Positions 58,493-64,000 of a stretch of DNA of 64,000 bases are shown here, in pieces. The notes under the pieces are model-generated. The model was not told the origin of the DNA. It made no database searches and saw only the letters and a program-made list of their open reading frames with translations. Position 1 is the first letter of the stretch, and the number at the start of each line of letters is the position of its first letter. A program made the position numbers and the translations under genes. The stretch is from Marthasterias glacialis (taxonomy: Eukaryota; Echinodermata; Asteroidea; Forcipulatida; Asteriidae): assembly GCA_911728455.2 (NCBI GenBank), contig OU452229.1:9104811-9168810 (forward strand), read 5' to 3'.

Positions 58493-59088
58493 CTACGGTA
58501 TGTTAATTGCACTAGTCACAACCAGCCAGTGCTCCACGTTGACTGCCATTGACATCTAATCGCCAACATGTCAATGTGCAAATGGAAAATATATTTTTTG
58601 GTTGAACAAGCCATCCAAAAGAGTATCTGTTATCAAGTCTTTCAATGAGATACACATTTCACGTTCCCCGAATAAAAGTAAACTTTGTATAGCCCATACT
58701 AAGAATATTTAGACAGAACTAAACACTACAGGAATGGACACTCAATGACACAGCTCCTCCTGTCTCACACCAAACCTTACCACTCAGTAGTTTCATCCAC
58801 TGCTTCTGTAGGTGGTTAAAAGAGATTATGTCTCAAGCTGGTGTGATATTATGACCCTGTTTTAATTAAGGCGCATTCTACTAGAGGTGCATCTACATCC
58901 GCAACATCAAGGTTGGGTTTCATCCCATGACATAGGCCTACTTAAAACGGCTGATTTGGTCTTCAGCCATAACTTTGGCCAATTTCTACCAAAGACGACT
59001 TTCCTCGGATTTTGGTCAAGCAGTTTTGGCGTCGGCACTTTAATGCTTTGAAGTCTACAGGGTGAGTCTCCGAAATTGGCGATATATG
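58493..59088. other. Non-coding stretch, nothing recognised
   Basis: Could contain the remaining 3' part of the DIRS relic, but no terminal repeat or recombinase catalytic motif was seen. Confidence 0.3.
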
Positions 59089-59409
59089 ATTCCCCAATTA
59101 CATAAAGGATGCCTGCAATATAACTGGAATTATATAAGACAATGGAGGATAGACTCAGACTCCCTCCCCTCTTGTATGTATTTTGTAGGTTACATAAGCC
59201 CTCCGACCTGACTGGGATAGCCGTCGCTATGTTCAAGCTTCTAACTGAGAACGCCTGCTATTTCAACGGAGCACACCTATTGTAAAACTTTTGAATATTC
59301 ATTTGAGCTTCTAAAAGTGGATTAGATTGCGTCACAGTGGCAATCTTCAGGGTGAGTCTATCCTCCTCCATTGGTAATTTCAATTATATTGCAAAAATTG
59401 GGGAATTAT
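59089..59409. repeat. Inverted repeat of ~60-70 bp arms
   Basis: 59089-59157 (ATTCCCCAATTACAT..., GCAATATAACTGGAATTATA, AATGGAGGATAGACTC) is the imperfect inverse of 59351-59409 (GAGTCTATCCTCCTCCATTG, AATTATATTGCAAAAATTGG, GGAAT). A spacer of ~190 bp separates them. A short GGGTGAGTCT also occurs outside the left arm. Likely an old hairpin MITE. Confidence 0.65.
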
Positions 59410-60353
59410 GGAGCTCTGAAATTGTTCCGCCCAAGAATAAAGTGGGCCCTCTATTGTACAGCACAGAGCATGGGTTATGTTTTGTAAGCGAAGCTATCGC
59501 ACAGCCTTGAAATTAAGGCTACCGAATTAATGGCTTTGGTAGTGGCTTTGGCCAGCGCGCCGCAAGTCCTATTCTTCATGCTGTCGTTTGCCGTAGCCAA
59601 AGTCGCTTTATTCGGACGCAGTTCGAGCTTCTTTTCATGATGTGCCCGTGCGCAACAAAGTAGGTCAAAATATTCATTGTGATTGAATCGATATTAACCG
59701 ATGCGGGGTCGCTTATTACCGTAAATTTGACCAAATATGTAACTTTATGACAATTTCAAAAACAATGGATTCGTTAAAAACTAATAAAGTAGGAAACAAG
59801 GATTACTTTTAGGCATGAATTAACTATTATTTACACTGTGATTCGGCTTCCGCAAAGGGGCCGTGCTCGGGCATTGTGCTTCCGGAAAAAAATAGTGACT
59901 TCCGCTTTGTGAAAAAAATACCTGATTATTATTCACTTCTGAAGAATTTTTCTTATTTGTAGGGCATTTTAAAATGAAACACTTTTCTTGATTTAGTCTC
60001 CAGTAAATTACATAGAAATAACACTTGGATGTTTCGAGTTTTTAGAAGTGGTAAGTGTAAAACTGTGCATACATCCGACGTCGTCTCAATGTTTTGCTTC
60101 CGGAGGCCAACATGCTCGGCCGGCTGCTGCCTCACTAAAGTAAATCCGGGGTTAGGTAGCTGCTGTAATGCAGGGCTGCTGATCGCTGCCGTTATGGCTC
60201 TTATTATAGATGTTACTTTTGACTTAAAAGTCACGCCATTGATGGTTAAATCATCCATGGCCACGTGCATTACACCTTGATATTTGCAACTTATTTTTTG
60301 CCATGTACTGTACAGGCACATCCATGATCATGAACTCACGTACATAATTTTTA

Positions 60354-60405
60354 CTAGACCCAGTGCAGTAACTGGGGCACTGTACTCCTTTTTTTGGAAA
60401 TTGTT
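60354..60405 (+). mobile_element. Family D MITE, truncated copy
   Basis: ACTAGACCCAGTGCAGTAAC followed by TGGGGCACTGTACTCC matches the left end of the 53178 copy, with a 5-bp GCAGT insertion. No right end. Confidence 0.7.
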
Positions 60406-60450
60406 GACATATCGGTCGTACTACTACACTAGTAGTAGTACTACTACGAC

Positions 60451-60638
60451 AATGATCATTAGTATCTCCATATTTTTTGTGGCCATGCTATTAACTAAGC
60501 AGAATTAAATGTTGAAGTGACAATACTACCGTGTACTACTACGTCTACGAAAATGATCATTAGTATCTCCATATTTTTTGTGGCCATGCTATTAACTAAG
60601 CAGAATTAAATGTTGAAGTGACAATACTACCGTGTACT
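60451..60638. repeat. 101-bp tandem duplication
   Basis: The unit starting AATGATCATTAGTATCTCCA begins at 60451 and again at 60552; the shared 87 bp show no mismatch. The separating 14 bp contain TACTACTACG, and CTACTACTA-type trinucleotides also precede the first unit. Probably a recent slippage or unequal-exchange event. Confidence 0.92.
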
Positions 60639-61317
60639 AAAAGTTAGTACAGTCATGACAGTAGTACCACTGGGCACCATATTCATATTGGACTACCACC
60701 ACAAGTAGTGCGACTGCGATGTGAGTGTCAAGGAAACGGGTCAACTCGTTCACAAGTCATCTTGTACACCAAAATCAGTACCCAAAGCGACTCGTACCCT
60801 CGTTTGACTCGTTTGGCTCTGCCAGAACAAAATCCAATCCATAGAAGAATTTCATTTGAGGGAAAAAGGACAAAACTAAAAAAATCCCTGAAAGTGCTCG
60901 TATAATCAAAATTTAAACAGCAAACAAAATTATAATACACCTTGCAGACATTATATCAGTGTACAGTTTTATGAGTTTGGTAGGCAGTTTTGATTTATGT
61001 TTTTTTTTGCAACATCGCATTAAAGAAAATGGTCACTTTGGGAGATCAGACGAAACTTACTAGCATTTGGCAGAGCCTTCTCTTATTTGTTTGTGCACAT
61101 ACTATACATTTATTTGGCAACACAGTAGTTCCAACAATTTAACCAGTCTTCACCAAATGTGCACTTGATATAAAAATTTAAAAAAAAGGTGGAGTGATCA
61201 CAAGATGTTGACATTGGTGAGACTGCTACTTTACATAAATATTTGTTCCCTCAGTCTTAAAGTTATTCCATCTCTAATTATATTCTAGTATGCAGGAACC
61301 AATAGTTCCAAGACACC

Positions 61318-61425
61318 ATGTCTCTTGTTGATCTTGGAAAAAAACTGTTGGAAGCTTCCCGGCAGGGTCTTGAGGAAGAGGTGAAGGTCCTCATGGCAAA
61401 TGGTGCTCCATTCACTACAGATTGG
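61318..61425 (+). CDS. GA-binding protein beta (GABPB1/2-like), first coding exon
   Basis: An exon after acceptor TATATTCTAG (exon start 61289) has an ATG at 61318 in context CCAAGACACCATG. It encodes [17 protein letters not shown], then [18 protein letters not shown], and ends at donor GATTGG|GTAAGA. This is the nearly invariant start of GABP beta, where the first ankyrin repeat begins. GABP beta binds the ETS protein GABP alpha and, as a dimer or tetramer, activates many genes including those for mitochondrial function. The acceptor upstream means an untranslated 5' exon exists. The following exons (rest of the ankyrin repeats) were not found before 64000, so the next intron is over 2.5 kb. 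Confidence 0.95.
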
Positions 61426-62003
61426 GTAAGACAATCTTTATGTTGTTGTTTATTTAGTTGAATCATCCTACATAATTACTTGCACATTTAGTTCACAGAA
61501 CTCTTCACAACTGTCAGTGTGGACAGAAGGGAATCATGACTCAATGGGATCAAGGAAGAAATATTACAAGTGTTTTGGTTGTTAATATTTGACACTGGAG
61601 GTCTCCAAGTGAAACATGCCTCCTATAAAGTACCTTTATACATTATGTAGTCTAACTGCCTCTTTGATATTTTCCTCAGGTTACCTCTGTCCTAAGAATG
61701 GCAAACTCACAATGATCACGGAAAGTGATATTAGTCACAGTTTTCTTTTATTTATTGAAAATGTAAGAGCAAAAACACCATATATATACAGGCTCATTTC
61801 AGTAATTTATGTAAAACAAAACTGAACTTGGCCTGTGCATGCATACTGAAAGTCATTACGGTACATTGTTTCATTGTTTTCCTATTGCAGTTTAGCCTTG
61901 ACAATGGGAGACTTCACATGTTAACCTGAAACGAGGGGAAGAATTTCAGTGCATCATTATGATCAGATGGTTGAACTTGTTGTCCAGTCTTTGTAATGCA
62001 TAC
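61426..62003. other. GABPB intron, left part
   Basis: No further exon or element recognised. A pyrimidine-rich acceptor-like TTTTCCTCAG at 61669-61679 is followed by a 40-codon frame with no ankyrin signature. Confidence 0.4.
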
Positions 62004-62367
62004 ATAATAATAATAATAATTGGTTTTTATATAGCGCTTTTCACACCCGAAGGGCGTCTCAAAACGCTTCCAACATTATTACCCCTGGTCACTGGGCCAT
62101 TTATTTCATTCCTTAAACCATCTCAGCTCCCTGGGAAGCATACAGCCTGTGCAACGAATATGTGCTACTAGGCTAAATCATTCACAAGAACCATCTCTGC
62201 CCTCACAGATAGGCCTACCCATTTTACCCCTGGGTGGAGAGAAGCAATTATAGTTAAGTGTCTTGCTCAGGGACACAAGTGTCCTGACCGGGACTCGAAC
62301 CCACACTCTGCTGATCAGAAACACCAGAGCTTGAGTTCGGTGTTCTTATCCACTCGGCAATGACACC
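62004..62367 (-). mobile_element. tRNA-derived SINE, full length
   Basis: On the - strand it starts GGTGTCATTGCCGAGTGG (A box), has B box GGGTTCGAGTCCCGG within a class II (Leu/Ser-type) tRNA-like head, a body with CTGAGCAAGACACTTAAC, and a 3' end GAGACGCCCTTCGGGTG, AAAAGCGCTATATAAAAACC, then an (ATT)n tail at 62004-62020. The conserved 3' wording resembles that of SINEs spread through marine invertebrates. It lies in the GABPB intron, antisense to the gene. No clear target duplication. Confidence 0.88.
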
Positions 62368-64000
62368 CTACATGTAATGGCTCCCATTGAACACATTATC
62401 TATCCAAAACTGAATCTCAAGATGACACTGATTGTTTAATTTTTGTGATTTTGTTATGTTGAATGCTGCGATGTCTCGCAAACTGGGCCTGGAAGTCAAA
62501 TTTAAAAAAAACCTTTTCATCCAGGTAAGTAGTTGGCCTGGATTCCAAATGAACCTAGCTTTTGAAATGGACCGTTATGTCTTTCTCTGTCAAAGGCTCA
62601 TTTGATGTCCAGGGCAACCACTGGGGCTTCACCTCCACTTTCCAAATCCAATGAGAGGGCAAATGGGTCTGTCTGCACTAATGGGTGATAACTTTTGGAC
62701 TGTGACTGGGAGGGTACTAAAAAGGCAATATTTTGCCCTTTATTTTGTTTTTGTACATGTCTCACCTTCTAGGCCTGCTGATTGTGCTTGCCTACTAATA
62801 TGAAAAATGTCCAACTATTTAAGAAGTTACAGGGTCGTCTAAAAGACATTTCAATTGTAGTGAGGACAGACATTTGTATTGGATAAACTGGAAAGTGATA
62901 AAAAATATAATTTATAAATTGATTTACTCAAATGTTACCCATGGCCCCTTTTTAACGGTCATCAGTCAAAACAAAGGTTATCACACAGGAAAGAACTTCA
63001 CAATTTTTGAAGTTATGCATGGCTGGATTACTAAATCTAAAGATCATTTAATTGTGAGCCTATTAAGATAGATACATCTGGCTTTCATCATTTTTTCTGT
63101 TGTCCCCATGTCAAAATTCCGGACGTGGGCCCAAAATAAAATCCGGACATATGTATTTTTTTCAATGGCCAGTTGCATCTCTTAATCTTTGTTGGTGTCT
63201 GGTGTCCAACTTTTCGGAACGATGGATATCTTGCTATAGAGCCAGGAATGGATGAGTGTATACATGTGGTATTATGATAAAATGGTTGCAATGATAGAGC
63301 AAGGGCATTGGCCTTTCCTTTGCATAGGTCTGGACTACATAGGTTAAGGATATTGTCTCCACAAACAAGGTACTGCAGTCTCCTGCTCTCCTGACATTCT
63401 TTGTCGTGCTTCCAGCAAAGAATGACTGCAACTCATTCACACATTTTATGAAACTGCTATTACTGACATGACTGATGTTGGGTTGTTCAATCCTCCGAGG
63501 ACCAGTCATCCAGCCCCCGTCCCCGCCGTGAGGCGAGACGGACGACAAACAACTCTGACCATGTGTGGTCATCCAGCAAACCGTGTACCACTGCCAACAG
63601 AAACAATGCCAATTTGTACCTCTATTTTCTTTTTCCAAGTCGTTCCATCTCTGCCTCCAATGTAGCGTGGACTCTGCTGTGAACAAGCACAACCTTAAGG
63701 AAATCAAATAGACAACAATTGCTTCTACATGTATTTCTGGGCTCCTGTCCAACAGATCTTACTCTTACAAGACTCTGCAACGTGACTGAAATTTTAGAAC
63801 TGTGTCATTCTAGAAAGGTCTCTTGGGAAAGGGGTCTCCCAATTCACCTAGCAGGGGTTGCCTGCCTGGATACCAGATCCACATCGTGGAACCCGTGCAA
63901 AAATAATTTGTTTAAAAATTAAATTTGACATGGCAAAAGTGCAATGTTTAGTACAGGCCCGAGACCTTGTCTTGTTATACTTTGTTTCAAGCCTAAAAGT
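62368..64000. other. GABPB intron, right part
   Basis: No gene recognised. The longest frame (63234-63752, - strand) has no recognised motif. A CCGGAC-x-(GGGC) pair flanks AAAATAAAATCCGGACATATG at 63118-63152. Confidence 0.35.

Noticed and set aside
60010..60321. Overlapping frames on both strands (83 and 122 codons)
   Set aside because: Neither shows a domain; both are open mainly because one mirrors the other.
63234..63752. 172-codon - strand frame in the GABPB intron
   Set aside because: No recognised domain or motif, odd composition, no splice context; probably chance or a decayed element.

Overview
This is an AT-rich window of metazoan nuclear DNA. It has spliced animal genes with GT-AG introns, a nuclear tRNA-Leu gene, and a dense mix of LINEs, DIRS-type elements, SINEs and small DNA transposons. 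The repeats suggest a marine invertebrate deuterostome: CR1-like LINEs carrying a 2A-like peptide, DIRS elements, many tacatgta-type simple repeats, and a tRNA-headed SINE ending in an AGCGCTATATAAA-like 3' domain. Echinoderm is my first guess, with hemichordate or amphioxus as alternatives. The species is inferred, not shown.

Three host protein-coding genes are supported. (1) On the + strand at 2996-3851 are the last two coding exons of a CELF/Bruno-family RNA-binding protein (third RRM and C-terminus), followed by a long repeat-poor 3' region with a probable 3'UTR intron. (2) On the - strand from 42937 down to 26516 is a nearly complete mitochondrial ribosomal protein mL45 gene (MRPL45). 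Six coding exons were reconstructed and all splice phases agree; any upstream exon was not found. (3) On the + strand at 61318-61425 is the first coding exon of GABP beta (GABPB1/2-like); the rest lies beyond the right edge. A complete tRNA-Leu(CAG) gene sits at 17480-17561 on the - strand.

Layout: 1-10.5 kb is CELF intron, exons and 3' region with one DNA-transposon copy. 10.5-26.5 kb is intergenic and transposon-rich: three more copies of a ~0.8 kb inverted-terminal-repeat family, a DIRS gag relic, a Penelope/hammerhead-like fragment, a LINE 3' end, a MULE transposase relic, and a near-perfect 75-bp-arm hairpin. 26.5-43 kb is MRPL45, whose introns hold a repeat rich in ETS, CRE and nuclear-receptor-like motifs, a hAT-like element, LINE pieces and a pogo/Tigger-like element. 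43-61 kb holds a 0.65 kb inverted-repeat element, LINE fragments, two LINEs with 2A-like motifs, two adjacent foldback-like structures, and a DIRS RNase H/recombinase relic. 61-64 kb holds the GABPB exon and a full SINE.

The three host genes do not form a unit. One loose link is that GABP is a known regulator of nuclear genes for mitochondrial function, the class to which MRPL45 belongs. No intact autonomous transposon was seen; every element coding region has stops or frameshifts. The most unusual signals are the paired foldback structures at 51.2-52.9 kb, the motif-rich repeat at 29.1-31.4 kb, the hairpin at 19.5 kb, and the four-copy family with a shared short ORF.
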